38,645 nucleotides of DNA from an uncultured Oscillospiraceae bacterium (GTDB taxonomy: Bacteria; Bacillota; Clostridia; Oscillospirales; Oscillospiraceae), in the NCBI GenBank assembly GCA_947628315.1, contig CANQZJ010000015.1, positions 1-38,645 on the forward strand, given 5' to 3'. The first letter of the stretch is position 1. Every line of letters begins with the position of its first letter. The notes beneath the pieces are model-generated. The model did no database searches and had not been told where the DNA came from. It worked only from the letters and a program-made list of their open reading frames with translations. The translations under genes and the position numbers were made by a program. Positions 21,109-29,597 of this stretch are shown in pieces.

Positions 21109-23460
21109 ATGACGCTGAAAGAACTGCCCATCGGGAAGAAAGCCACCATCACCACGGTGGGGGGCGAGGGCGCCCTGCGCCAGCACTTCCTGGACATGGG
21201 CGTCATCCCCAACACGGATATCGTGCTGGTAAAATACGCCCCCATGGGCGACCCCATGGAGTTCATGGTGCACGGCTATGAGCTGACCCTCCGGGTGGCC
21301 GACGCCGAGAAGATCGGGATCACCGACGTGCGGGACAACGAGGCCACCCGCCCCGAGGCCGCCCGGAAGGACTACCGGAAACGCATCGCCCACCCCGGTC
21401 TCGGCGAGGGCGGCAAGTACCACGAGAAGGCCACCGAGAACCCCCTGCCCGACGGCGAGACGCTGACCTTCGCCCTGGCGGGCAACCAGAACTGCGGCAA
21501 GACCACCCTGTTCAACGCCCTCACCGGCTCCAACCAGCACGTGGGCAACTTCCCCGGCGTGACAGTGGATCGGAAGGACGGCGTCATCAAGGGGACGGAC
21601 AACACCCTCATCACCGACCTGCCTGGCATCTACTCCCTGTCCCCCTATTCCAGCGAGGAGATCGTCACCCGCGCCTTCGTGGTGGACGAGCACCCAAAGG
21701 GCATCATCAACGTGGTGGACGCCTCCAACATCGAGCGGAACCTGTACCTGACCATGCAGCTCATGGAGCTGGACATCCCCATGGTGCTGGCGCTGAACAT
21801 GATGGACGAGGTGCGGGGCAACGGCGGCTCCATCAAGATCAACGAGATGGAGCAGATGCTGGGCATCCCCGTGGTGCCCATCTCCGCCGCCAGGGACGAG
21901 GGCATCGACGAGCTGATCCGCCACGCCGTCCACGTGGCGAAGTACCAGGAGAAGCCGGGGCGCATCGACTTCTGCGGGCCGGACGAAAAGGGCGGCGCGG
22001 TACACAGATGCCTCCACGCCATTATGCATCTGATCGAGGATCACGCCCAGCGGGCCGGCATCCCCGTGCGGTTCGCCGCCGCCAAGCTGGCGGAGGGCGA
22101 CCGGCGCGTGCTGGAGCGGCTGCAGCTGGATCAGAACGAGACGGAGATGCTGGAGCATATCATCAGCCAGATGGAGACGGAGAGCGGCATGGATCGGGCG
22201 GCGGCCATCGCCGATATGCGGTTCTCCTTCATCAACGGCGTGTGCGCCGCCACCGTGGTCAAGCCCAGGGAGAGCAAGGAGCACATCCGCAGCGCCAGAA
22301 TCGATCGGATCCTGACCGGCAAATACACCGCAATCCCCGCCTTCATCCTCATCATGGGGCTGGTGTTCTTCCTCACCTTTAACGTGATCGGCGCGGCGCT
22401 CCAGACCCTGCTGGAGACGGGCATCGACAAGCTGTCCCAGCTGGCGGACTCCGCCCTCGCAGCGGCGGGGGTGAACCAGGTCATCCATTCCCTGGTCATC
22501 GACGGCGTCTTCACCGGCGTGGGCAGCGTGCTGAGCTTCCTGCCTATCATCGTGACGCTGTTCTTCTTCCTGTCCCTGCTGGAGGACAGCGGGTACATCG
22601 CCCGTGTGGCATTCGTGATGGATCGGCTCCTCCGTAAGATCGGGCTGTCCGGCCGGAGCATCGTCCCCATGCTCATCGGCTTCGGCTGTACGGTGCCCGG
22701 GGTGATGGCGACAAGGACGCTTCCCTCCGACCGTGACCGCAAAATGACCATCCTGCTGCTGCCCTTTATGAGCTGCTCGGCCAAGGTGCCGGTGTACGGC
22801 TTCTTCGTGGCGGCGTTCTTCCCGGGCAGGGGCGGGCTCATCATGACCGGGCTCTACGCCCTGGGCATCGTCCTGGGCATTGTGATGGCCCTGCTCACCA
22901 AGGGCACCGTGTTCAAGGGCGAGGCCGTGCCCTTTGTGATGGAACTGCCTAACTACCGCATGCCGGGGGCCAGGAACGTGGGCCATCTGCTGTGGGACAA
23001 GGCCAAGGACTTCCTCCAGCGGGCGTTCACCATCATCTTCCTGGCCACCATCGTCATCTGGTTCCTGCAGACCTTTGACTTCCGGCTCAACGTGGTCACC
23101 AACTCCCAGGACAGCATCCTGGCCGCCGTGGCGGGGCTGATCTCTCCGCTGATGGCCCCCCTGGGCCTGGGCGACTGGCGCATCTCCACCGCCCTCATCA
23201 CCGGCTTCACCGCCAAGGAGAGCGTGGTGGCCACCATGTCGGTGCTGTTCGGGGCGGAGAGCCTGACCGCCGTCATCACCCCGCTGGCCTGCGCCTGCCT
23301 GCTGGTGTTCAGCCTGCTCTACACCCCCTGCGTGGCCGCCGTCACCTCCATCAAGCGGGAGCTGGGCGGCAAGTGGGCGGCGGCCGTGGTCATCGGGCAG
23401 TGCGTCATCGCCTGGGTGGCGGCGCTCATCGTGCGCGCCGTCGGCATCCTGCTGATGTGA
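21109..23460 (+). CDS. feoB: FeoA-FeoB fusion, ferrous iron transporter
   Basis: A 783-aa ferrous iron uptake protein. Residues 1-75 are a FeoA (SH3-like) domain, 76-115 a charged linker, and 116 onward FeoB: G domain with G1 GNQNCGKT (125-132), GNFPGVT (146-152), G3 DLPG (170-173) and NMMD, a helical GDI region (about 270-380), then the membrane domain with two gate regions (GFGCTVPG and YTPCVAA carry the conserved Cys). G1 is GNQNCGKT where many FeoB have GNPNSGKT. In most bacteria feoA and feoB are separate genes; the fusion is known in some anaerobes. AAAGAGGG precedes ATG 21109. Confidence 0.93.
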   Translation: MTLKELPIGKKATITTVGGEGALRQHFLDMGVIPNTDIVLVKYAPMGDPMEFMVHGYELTLRVADAEKIGITDVRDNEATRPEAARKDYRKRIAHPGLGEGGKYHEKATENPLPDGETLTFALAGNQNCGKTTLFNALTGSNQHVGNFPGVTVDRKDGVIKGTDNTLITDLPGIYSLSPYSSEEIVTRAFVVDEHPKGIINVVDASNIERNLYLTMQLMELDIPMVLALNMMDEVRGNGGSIKINEMEQMLGIPVVPISAARDEGIDELIRHAVHVAKYQEKPGRIDFCGPDEKGGAVHRCLHAIMHLIEDHAQRAGIPVRFAAAKLAEGDRRVLERLQLDQNETEMLEHIISQMETESGMDRAAAIADMRFSFINGVCAATVVKPRESKEHIRSARIDRILTGKYTAIPAFILIMGLVFFLTFNVIGAALQTLLETGIDKLSQLADSALAAAGVNQVIHSLVIDGVFTGVGSVLSFLPIIVTLFFFLSLLEDSGYIARVAFVMDRLLRKIGLSGRSIVPMLIGFGCTVPGVMATRTLPSDRDRKMTILLLPFMSCSAKVPVYGFFVAAFFPGRGGLIMTGLYALGIVLGIVMALLTKGTVFKGEAVPFVMELPNYRMPGARNVGHLLWDKAKDFLQRAFTIIFLATIVIWFLQTFDFRLNVVTNSQDSILAAVAGLISPLMAPLGLGDWRISTALITGFTAKESVVATMSVLFGAESLTAVITPLACACLLVFSLLYTPCVAAVTSIKRELGGKWAAAVVIGQCVIAWVAALIVRAVGILLM

Positions 23461-23483
23461 CGGGAGCCCCGTTCAAAGAACAA

Positions 23484-23523
23484 AAAAGCGGAGCCGCGCA
23501 GATTTCTGCGCGGCTCCGCTTTT
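23484..23523. terminator. Bidirectional terminator
   Basis: An 18-bp perfect GC-rich stem (23484-23501 with 23506-23523), 4-nt loop, AAAA and TTTT flanks; serves feoB and the convergent hydrolase gene. Confidence 0.9.
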
Positions 23524-23532
23524 CCACAATAT

Positions 23533-24513
23533 TCAGCTGCCAAAAAAGGCGAACACCTTTTCCAGGTAGGGCGCCAGCACGTCGTCGGTGCTGTTGAAGA
23601 TCTCATGCCTGGCGTTCTTGATGACGGCCAAGTCCGCGGTCTTGCCGGCCTTTTTCAGCTTCGCCACAAAGCGCTCCTGCTCCTCGGTGGAGACCATGTT
23701 CTCCCCCTCGGCCTGGAGCAGCAGCACCGGGGCGGTGATCTTCTGCCAGGCGGAGCCCATCAAAAACCTGTTGAGCCGGCCTGTCTCCTTCAGCCAGCCC
23801 AGAGAGCCGGAGGCGGTCTGGAGCCGGGGGTATTTGAGCCGCTTCTGCTGGTACCAGTCGAACCGGGCGCGGGAGGTGGCGCAGCTGGTGTCGAAGTCCT
23901 CCAGCCCGCCGTAGGGCTTGCTGCCGAAGATGTACTTTTTCTTCATTCCCAGCGCCGAGGTGACGGCGGCGATCGCCTTGGCGGCCCCCCAGGGGATGCC
24001 GCCGGTGAGGGGCCTGATCATGGGGGAGTGGAGAAGCACTTTGTCGAACAGCTCCGGCTCCTGTGCCGCGGCGGCGGCCCCGATGCCGCCCCCCATGGAG
24101 TGGGCGAACAGGCAGAGGGGCACGTCCGGGTTGGCCTGCCTGGCGATGTGGGCGACGGCCAGAAGATCCTCCACATAGGTCTCATAGCGATCCACATGCA
24201 CCAGGGAGGGGTCGTCGGTGAGACGGTAGCTGTACCCGTGGCCGCAGTGCTCCGGGAAGTACACGGTGTACCCCATGTTGAGGAAGTAGTAGACCAGCTC
24301 GGCGTATTTCTCCTCCGACTCGGTGAAGCCGTGGGAGAAAAGCACCACCGCCCTGGGATCCTCCACGTGGTAGTGGGTGTAGTGGAGCCGGTTCCCCGGG
24401 ACGCGCTCGATATAGTCGTCGCTGCGCTTCAGGGCCAGCCAGGGCTCCACGATCTTGTCCATGTCCTGGGCGTAGTTGTCCTCGCGGATGAGCAGTTCCT
24501 TGATGGCGGGCAT
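23533..24513 (-). CDS. Alpha/beta hydrolase, lysophospholipase-like
   Basis: A 326-aa cytoplasmic hydrolase of the monoglyceride-lipase/lysophospholipase (Hydrolase_4) type. Oxyanion region HGFTES (61-66), nucleophile elbow AHSMGG with Ser139, and terminal NARHEIFN with the catalytic His (about 299). The usual acid strand reads LLLQAEGENMVS, so the acid is not the standard Asp; a neighbouring Glu may serve. Substrate unknown; a fatty-acyl glycerol or phospholipid ester is typical. ATG 24513 follows GGAGG. It lies 25 bp after the DUF5684-like gene and probably shares its promoter. Confidence 0.85.
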   Translation of the reverse strand: MPAIKELLIREDNYAQDMDKIVEPWLALKRSDDYIERVPGNRLHYTHYHVEDPRAVVLFSHGFTESEEKYAELVYYFLNMGYTVYFPEHCGHGYSYRLTDDPSLVHVDRYETYVEDLLAVAHIARQANPDVPLCLFAHSMGGGIGAAAAAQEPELFDKVLLHSPMIRPLTGGIPWGAAKAIAAVTSALGMKKKYIFGSKPYGGLEDFDTSCATSRARFDWYQQKRLKYPRLQTASGSLGWLKETGRLNRFLMGSAWQKITAPVLLLQAEGENMVSTEEQERFVAKLKKAGKTADLAVIKNARHEIFNSTDDVLAPYLEKVFAFFGS

Positions 24514-24538
24514 ATCGATCGGCCTCCGGTGCGGGCTC

Positions 24539-25045
24539 TCAGTTGTCGGCGCCCACGTACTGGGAGCCGCCCAGGCCCAGGATCAGCAGGAACACGGGGT
24601 TCAGGAAAATCAGGCCCAGGGCGAAGCCGACGCCGTGGCCAAAGGCCTTGGACAGCTTCACGCAGAACACGATGTTCAGGACACCCGCCACGATCAGACC
24701 GCAGCAGATCAGAGGCATGGCGGCGGGGCTGCCGGCGGTGCTGCCGTCAACGGCGGGAAGCAGGCTGTAGCCCACGGTGGTGGCGATCACGCCCAGCAGG
24801 GACAGCCAGAAGTAAACTGTTTTCCAGGCGATCTTAAAGGAGGTGTAGGAATTGACCAGGGGGATGATGCTCTTCCAGCCGGCCTCGCCGGCCTTGGTGA
24901 AGATGCGCCAGTTGGCGATGACCTGGAGGATATACAGCACGATGCACACCACAAAGCCCACCACGACATAGGCCAGCAGGAGCTCAAACAGCTTTTGCAG
25001 TGCGTTGGGATCGCTCACGGTCGCCGCAATATCAGGTATTAACAT
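24539..25045 (-). CDS. DUF5684-like small membrane protein
   Basis: A 168-aa protein with four predicted helices (about 20-45, 75-95, 110-130, 140-160). The segment ANWRIFTKAGEAGWKSIIPLVNSYTSFKIAWK (from about residue 45) matches the F-x-KAG-x-xGW-x-x-IIP-x-x-N-x-Y-x-x-x-KI pattern of DUF5684 proteins, often near signal peptidase genes; their function is unknown. ATG 25045 is chosen because GAGAGGGG lies 8 nt upstream; the longer frame from 25093 would begin inside the promoter. First gene of a probable two-gene operon. Confidence 0.8.
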   Translation of the reverse strand: MLIPDIAATVSDPNALQKLFELLLAYVVVGFVVCIVLYILQVIANWRIFTKAGEAGWKSIIPLVNSYTSFKIAWKTVYFWLSLLGVIATTVGYSLLPAVDGSTAGSPAAMPLICCGLIVAGVLNIVFCVKLSKAFGHGVGFALGLIFLNPVFLLILGLGGSQYVGADN

Positions 25046-25072
25046 ATCAGTTGCCCCTCTCTCAAAGTTGAT

Positions 25073-25127
25073 TGTCAAAATATTTTTTGACATTTTATAG
25101 TATATAATATTTCCGGCCCCTTGTCAA
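25073..25127 (-). promoter_or_regulatory. Promoter with downstream dyad
   Basis: Reading minus: perfect TTGACA (25122-25127), 17 bp, TATACT (25099-25104). Just downstream, in the leader, TGTCAAAA (73-80) and TTTTGACA (85-92 of the same hundred) form an 8-bp inverted repeat with a 4-nt spacer, a possible operator. A GGACGGCCGTCC palindrome (25132-25143) lies upstream, beside the end of the M20 gene. Confidence 0.75.
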
Positions 25128-25179
25128 TGGAGGACGGCCGTCCGCCTCCGGCGGGGTAAGCTTTTTACACTTTCGCCGT

Positions 25180-26397
25180 TCAGCCCTTGTGTTCTCTCAG
25201 CCAGCGCAGCGCCAGCCAGGTGTGGACGGCCGCCCCGCGGCTCAGCGCCGCGTCGTCGAATTTCGCCTTGGGGTGGTGCTGCGCATAGCAATAACCCTTG
25301 TCCATATCGCCGGCCACCAGAAACATCGTCACGGTCGGGACCTTGTGGCTCACAAAGGAGAAATCCTCGCTGCCGCCGCCCGCCTTGCCGCCGCTGATCA
25401 CATTCAGATCCATTGCCGCCGGGCCCAGCAGCTCCTGTGTATAGGCCAGCGTATCCGCGGCCAGCGCCGGGTCAACGTCCATGCAGGGACAGTAATCATA
25501 GAACTCGACCGTCGCCTGGCAGCGCATAGCCGCCGCCAGACCGGCACAGATCTCCCGCATGCGGGCCTTGATCCGCTCCCCCACGGCGTTTTCCGGGTCG
25601 GTGGTGCGGATCGTGCCCCACATCTCAGCCTTGTCCGGGATCACATTGCTCACTTCACCCGCCGCAAAATGACCGGTCGTAAAAATGCCGAACTCATTGC
25701 CGTCCAGCTCGCGGGCGCTGATCTCCTGCAGGGCGATATGGATGTGCGCGGCAGCGGTGATGGGGTCGACTGCCAGGTGGGGCGAAGCGCCGTGCCCGCC
25801 TTTGCCCTGCACAGTGATGTGATACTGCTCGCAGGAAGCGGTGGATACGCCGCCGCCCGCCACCAGCACGCTGCCGCTCGGAAGCGGGATACCGGCCATG
25901 ACATGGATCATCGCGGCGGCGTCCACTTTCGGGGCCTCCAGCAGACCGTTCGCCAGCATGTCGGGAGATCCCTGGAAAATTTCCTCAGCCGGCTGAAAAA
26001 CCAGCTTGACGGTGCCTTCCAGCTCATCCTCATGGGCTTTGAGCAGTTTGGCCGCGCCCAGCAGCATGGCGGTGTGCATATCGTGTCCGCAGCCGTGCAT
26101 CCGGCCGGGAGACAGGCTGACAAAATCGACGTCCGCCTCCTCTGTGATGGGCAGCGCGTCCATATCGGCGCGCAGCAATAGGGTCTTGCCGGGCTTTTTT
26201 CCGCCCGCCAGCGCGATGAGACCGGCCTTGCCGCATTCCACCGGCGCGTATCCCATGTCGGTCAGCTTTTCACGCACATAGGGCAGGGTGTAGGCGAGGT
26301 CGAACCCCAGTTCGGGGTGTCGGTGCAGATCGTGCCGTATGGCTTGCAGTTCCTCCTGTATGGCGGCCGCTTCTGCCAGGATCTCTCTGGGTTCCAT
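25180..26397 (-). CDS. M20D amidohydrolase (N-acyl amino acid / hippurate hydrolase type)
   Basis: A 405-aa metal-dependent aminoacylase or peptidase. RHDLHRHPELGF (21-32) opens the family, metal-site motif MHGCGHDMH has Cys103, His105 and His108, and the catalytic/metal glutamates are in FQPAEE (Glu138-139). The lid (dimerisation) domain spans about 190-300 (GKGGHGASPH), and GGSEDFSFV near the C terminus supplies another metal ligand region. Enzymes of this type remove acyl groups from amino acids, auxin conjugates, hippurate or N-acetyl-diaminopimelate; the exact substrate is not readable. ATG 26397 follows GGAAGG. Single gene downstream of its own promoter. Confidence 0.9.
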   Translation of the reverse strand: MEPREILAEAAAIQEELQAIRHDLHRHPELGFDLAYTLPYVREKLTDMGYAPVECGKAGLIALAGGKKPGKTLLLRADMDALPITEEADVDFVSLSPGRMHGCGHDMHTAMLLGAAKLLKAHEDELEGTVKLVFQPAEEIFQGSPDMLANGLLEAPKVDAAAMIHVMAGIPLPSGSVLVAGGGVSTASCEQYHITVQGKGGHGASPHLAVDPITAAAHIHIALQEISARELDGNEFGIFTTGHFAAGEVSNVIPDKAEMWGTIRTTDPENAVGERIKARMREICAGLAAAMRCQATVEFYDYCPCMDVDPALAADTLAYTQELLGPAAMDLNVISGGKAGGGSEDFSFVSHKVPTVTMFLVAGDMDKGYCYAQHHPKAKFDDAALSRGAAVHTWLALRWLREHKG

Positions 26398-26440
26398 AGT
26401 TTTCCTTCCCTTCGTTTTAAGCGTTCAGGACGATGACTCT

Positions 26441-26490
26441 ATGATACAGTTCGGGTGTCCACAAGGTCAAACACCCTATGGACACCCGAA
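26441..26490 (-). promoter_or_regulatory. Promoter of the M20 gene inside an 11-bp inverted repeat
   Basis: Reading minus: TTGACC (26465-26470), 18 bp, TATCAT (26441-26446). TTCGGGTGTCC (26450-26460) and GGACACCCGAA (26480-26490) are perfect 11-bp arms that straddle the -35 and spacer, directly downstream of the tRNA-Leu 3' end. It could be a tRNA processing/termination hairpin, an operator, or both. Confidence 0.55.
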
Positions 26491-26491
26491 A

Positions 26492-26576
26492 TGGTGCCGG
26501 TGGCCGGACTCGAACCGGCACGCCTCGCGGCACTTGATTTTGAGTCAAGCACGTCTACCAATTCCATCACACCGGC
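26492..26576 (-). tRNA. tRNA-Leu (anticodon CAA)
   Basis: An 85-nt cloverleaf: acceptor GCCGGTG pairing with CACCGGC, A discriminator, encoded CCA; D arm with AATTGGTAGAC; anticodon stem CTTGA/TCAAG with loop CTCAAAA; long variable arm TGCCGCGAGGCG; T arm CCGG-TTCGAGT. The long variable arm and loop identify leucine, anticodon CAA. It sits 43 bp beyond the stop of the upstream AAA+ gene on the same strand. Confidence 0.95.
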
Positions 26577-26619
26577 GGACACGGTGGCATTATACAACGG
26601 CCCGCCGCAAAATGCAAGT

Positions 26620-28086
26620 CTAACCTTCGGCTTTTTCGTCCGCCTCCAGGTCAAGGTCGGCGATGGTGAAGGCCATCAGATCGTCCTTGCCGGGATCCTC
26701 CATGGCGGCCACCCGGTCGGCCTGGCGGGCGATGGCGTTCTCAAACACGTTGCGCACGTCACGGGCGTTGCCGAAGTTTTCGTCCCGGCGGTCGTACATC
26801 ACCTGGAAGGCCTCGGCGGCGGCCCGATCGGTGGCCTCGTCCATGGTGTAGCCGTTCTTTTTGCACATGGAGCGGAAGATCTCCGCCAGCTGGGGGCCGT
26901 CATAGTCCTGGAAGTAGAAATACTTGTTGAACCGGCTCTCCAGGCCGGGGTTGGAGTGGATGAAGTTCCCCATCAGGTCGGTGTAGCCCGCCACGATGAC
27001 GATCAAATCGTCCCGGTGATCCTCCATGGCCTTCAGGATGACCTCGATGGCCTCCCGGCCGAAGTCGTTGGCGTTCTCCTGGTTGGCCAGGGCATAGGCC
27101 TCGTCGATGAACAGCACGCCGCCCAGCGCCTTGTTGACCGCCTCCTGGGTCTTGAGGGCGGTCTGCCCCACAAAGCCCGCCACCAGGCCGGAGCGATCCA
27201 CCTCGATGAGCTGGCCCTTGGACAGCACGCCGATGGCGTGGTACAGCTTTGCCAGCAGCCGGGCCACGGTGGTCTTGCCGGTGCCGGGGTTGCCCATGAA
27301 CACCAGGTGGAGGGACATGGGCGGTACGGGCAGGTCGTGTTCCTGCCGCATTTTGCGCACCTTTACCAGATTGATGAGGCTCTTTACGTCCTTTTTCACT
27401 TTTTCCAGGCCGCACAGCTCGTCCAGCTGGGCCAGCAGCTCCTCCAGAGTTTCCTCGGGCTGGGGCGCGGGCTCGTCCCCGGCTTCCGGCCCGGACGCCG
27501 GCGCGGGGGAAGGGGAGGAGGCCTCGTCCTCCGGGCGGCCGGTCCTGATGGGTTCGCCGTCGGTCTTGCGGGCCACAAAGTCGTTTACGTCCAGCGGCGT
27601 CTTGCCGCCCTCCACGCCGGCCTGGTCGCAGAAGCGAGAGAGGGAGTCCGCGCAGGAATTGACGAAGCCCGCCTCCGCCTCGCTGACCTTGCCGTCCACT
27701 GCGGCGAACAGCAGCAGCATGAGGGTGAAGGTGTCCACAAAGCGGCGGCTGCTCCTGGTGCCGTTTTCCAAATCGGCCTGAACCAGACGGCGGAAGAAAT
27801 TGGGCAGCACGAAGCCGGGGTAGTTCTGGATGTTGGAGCCCAGTTCCCAGTAGAGGACGGTGGGCACCGGGCTGCCCTTGGTGTAGATGGCGTTGTAGTA
27901 CTCCACGTGGAGGGGGGTCAGCCCCTGGTCAGCCCGCCACACGCCGCAGGCGCACTCCCGCATGAAGGCGTCCGACTCCCGGGCGAAGGCGACGCGGGCG
28001 CCGCCGTCGTTAAGCTGGCGGCGGAAGGCGGTCATCCCCTCGTCGTACTGCTTGTGGACGGCGGCGGGGGTCATGGGCTGAGACAT
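26620..28086 (-). CDS. SpoVK/CbbX-type AAA+ ATPase with N-terminal TerB-like region
   Basis: A 488-aa protein. The N-terminal third is helical with a TerB-like acidic stretch (VDGKVSEAEAGFVNSCAD, about 130-147); a Pro/Ser/Glu-rich linker follows (about 185-212), then a single AAA+ module (about 215-470): Walker A GNPGTGKT (265-272), Walker B GGVLFIDEA (322-330), sensor VIVAGYTD and an arginine-finger region GLESRFNKY. CbbX-like ATPases remodel protein complexes through a central pore; SpoVK is sporulation-linked. Target unknown. ATG 28086 follows AAAAAGGAG; the upstream in-frame stretch covers its promoter. Confidence 0.85.
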   Translation of the reverse strand: MSQPMTPAAVHKQYDEGMTAFRRQLNDGGARVAFARESDAFMRECACGVWRADQGLTPLHVEYYNAIYTKGSPVPTVLYWELGSNIQNYPGFVLPNFFRRLVQADLENGTRSSRRFVDTFTLMLLLFAAVDGKVSEAEAGFVNSCADSLSRFCDQAGVEGGKTPLDVNDFVARKTDGEPIRTGRPEDEASSPSPAPASGPEAGDEPAPQPEETLEELLAQLDELCGLEKVKKDVKSLINLVKVRKMRQEHDLPVPPMSLHLVFMGNPGTGKTTVARLLAKLYHAIGVLSKGQLIEVDRSGLVAGFVGQTALKTQEAVNKALGGVLFIDEAYALANQENANDFGREAIEVILKAMEDHRDDLIVIVAGYTDLMGNFIHSNPGLESRFNKYFYFQDYDGPQLAEIFRSMCKKNGYTMDEATDRAAAEAFQVMYDRRDENFGNARDVRNVFENAIARQADRVAAMEDPGKDDLMAFTIADLDLEADEKAEG

Positions 28087-28119
28087 GGCGGACACGCTCC
28101 TTTTTGTCTGATTGGAAAC

Positions 28120-28148
28120 ATTATACTCCGCCCGCCGCCATCCCGCAA
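28120..28148 (-). promoter_or_regulatory. Promoter of the AAA+ ATPase gene
   Basis: Reading minus: TTGCGG (28143-28148), 17 bp, perfect TATAAT (28120-28125). Confidence 0.65.
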
Positions 28149-28182
28149 GCGGAAAAAACATAAGTAGACATAACATTTCCCG

Positions 28183-28211
28183 TTGACAAATGAGGCCAGA
28201 ACGTGTAAGAT
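28183..28211 (+). promoter_or_regulatory. Promoter of the zinc-ribbon membrane protein
   Basis: TTGACA (28183-28188), 17 bp, TAAGAT (28206-28211), divergent from the AAA+ promoter. Confidence 0.7.
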
Positions 28212-28260
28212 GTTAGCGTATCGTGTAAATATGCCCATTTTCAGTTAGGAGGAGATACGG

Positions 28261-29514
28261 ATGGCGCTCAGACCGTCACAGGAAAAGCTGATCCGCTGCG
28301 CCCACTGCGGTGAGGATTACAGCCCCACATATCGGAAATGCCCTTTCTGTGGTATGCGCAACGATCCCCACGGCGCGCAGATCCCGGAACCGCCCCGCCC
28401 CATTTCCCGGCTCTCCCGGCAGACCGGCAGCGAGGCCGACCCGGAGCTGACCCGTGCCATTCCCCGGGTGGAGGATATCGAGAAGGAGATCGCCGCCTCG
28501 GAGGACGACGAGTACGGCTTTTATGACGATAAGCCCGTCGAGGAGCCCGGTGTGGACTCCGCCGGGTACGAGTCCCCCGATTATGAGTCCCCCAACTACG
28601 AATCCCCCCGTCCCGTCTCCCGGCGTGACGAGGAGGACGACGGCTACGTGTTCGACGGCCAGGCTCTGTTCGACCAGGACGAGGCCCCCGAGGAGGAGTA
28701 TCATCCCTCCCGCGGCGGCAAGCGCCTGGCCAGCAGCGGCCGCAGCCGCAGCTCCCGCTCCTCCGCCGCCAGGGCTGACATCAACTGGCCCCGGCTGATC
28801 ACCTTCCTGTGCGCGCTGGTCATCATCGTCGCCGCCATGGTCATCCTCTTTACCGTCATCTATCCCCAGCTCCGCAAGGATCCCAACACCGCTGCCAGCG
28901 ATCCCGGCACTGTCGCCAGCACGGAGCCCAGCGGCAGCCTCGGCACGGAAGAGAGCGCCGAGCCCAGCGCTGACGTGACCGCCACCCCCGAGACTGGCGA
29001 TCTGCTGGATCTCTCCATGGAGTACAAGGAGGTCAAGCTTGAGGACGGCCGCAGCTTCCAGCTGACGCCGATCTTCAGCCCCGAGGACTGGGACGGAGTG
29101 GTGACGTGGACTTCCAGCGATGACAGCGTCGCCACCGTGGATCAGACCGGCACGGTGACCAACGTGAACAGCGAGGCCGGCACCACCAAGTCCGTGACCA
29201 TCACCGTATCCGCCGGCGGCCTTGAGCTGCCCGTCACGGTGACCTGCGTGGGCCCGGCGGCCCCTGAGAGCCAGGCTCCCGCCGGCGGTGAGATCCCGGC
29301 CGGCACCAAGGGCACCGTCACCGGCGCCACCGGCGGCCTGCGGGTGCGCTCCGGCCCCGGCACCACCTACGATGTGCTGGCCAGCATCTATGACGGCACC
29401 GCTGTCACCGTGGTGGAGTACGCCGGCGACGGCTGGTACCAGATCACCTATCCCGGCTCCGGCGGCAACCCCGCCCCCGGCTATATCATGGGTGAGTATA
29501 TCAAGGTCGATTAA
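28261..29514 (+). CDS. Zinc-ribbon, single-pass protein with extracellular Ig-like and SH3 domains
   Basis: A 417-aa protein. Inside the cell: a zinc ribbon (C13, C16, C27, C30) and an acidic low-complexity region with YESP repeats (about 101-116) and an SR-rich patch (about 155-172). One membrane helix (about 178-201) leads to an outside part: Ser/Glu/Pro linker, a bacterial Ig-like group 2 domain (about 250-325, TWTSSDDSVATVDQTGTVT) and a bacterial SH3 domain (about 345-417, GGLRVRSGPGTTYDVLASI). SH3b domains bind cell-wall peptides, so it may link a cytoplasmic partner to the wall. AGGAGGAGA precedes ATG 28261. Function is unknown. Confidence 0.85.
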   Translation: MALRPSQEKLIRCAHCGEDYSPTYRKCPFCGMRNDPHGAQIPEPPRPISRLSRQTGSEADPELTRAIPRVEDIEKEIAASEDDEYGFYDDKPVEEPGVDSAGYESPDYESPNYESPRPVSRRDEEDDGYVFDGQALFDQDEAPEEEYHPSRGGKRLASSGRSRSSRSSAARADINWPRLITFLCALVIIVAAMVILFTVIYPQLRKDPNTAASDPGTVASTEPSGSLGTEESAEPSADVTATPETGDLLDLSMEYKEVKLEDGRSFQLTPIFSPEDWDGVVTWTSSDDSVATVDQTGTVTNVNSEAGTTKSVTITVSAGGLELPVTVTCVGPAAPESQAPAGGEIPAGTKGTVTGATGGLRVRSGPGTTYDVLASIYDGTAVTVVEYAGDGWYQITYPGSGGNPAPGYIMGEYIKVD

Positions 29515-29524
29515 ATCCGAGAAC

Positions 29525-29557
29525 AACGTCCCCCGGTCTTGCGCCGGGGGACGTTTT
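29525..29557 (+). terminator. Terminator
   Basis: A 12-bp stem (29525-29536 with 29544-29555), 7-nt loop, followed by TTTTCTG. Confidence 0.9.
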
Positions 29558-29597
29558 CTGTTATGATGGAGAAAACCACAGAGAGGGAGCGGTGACC

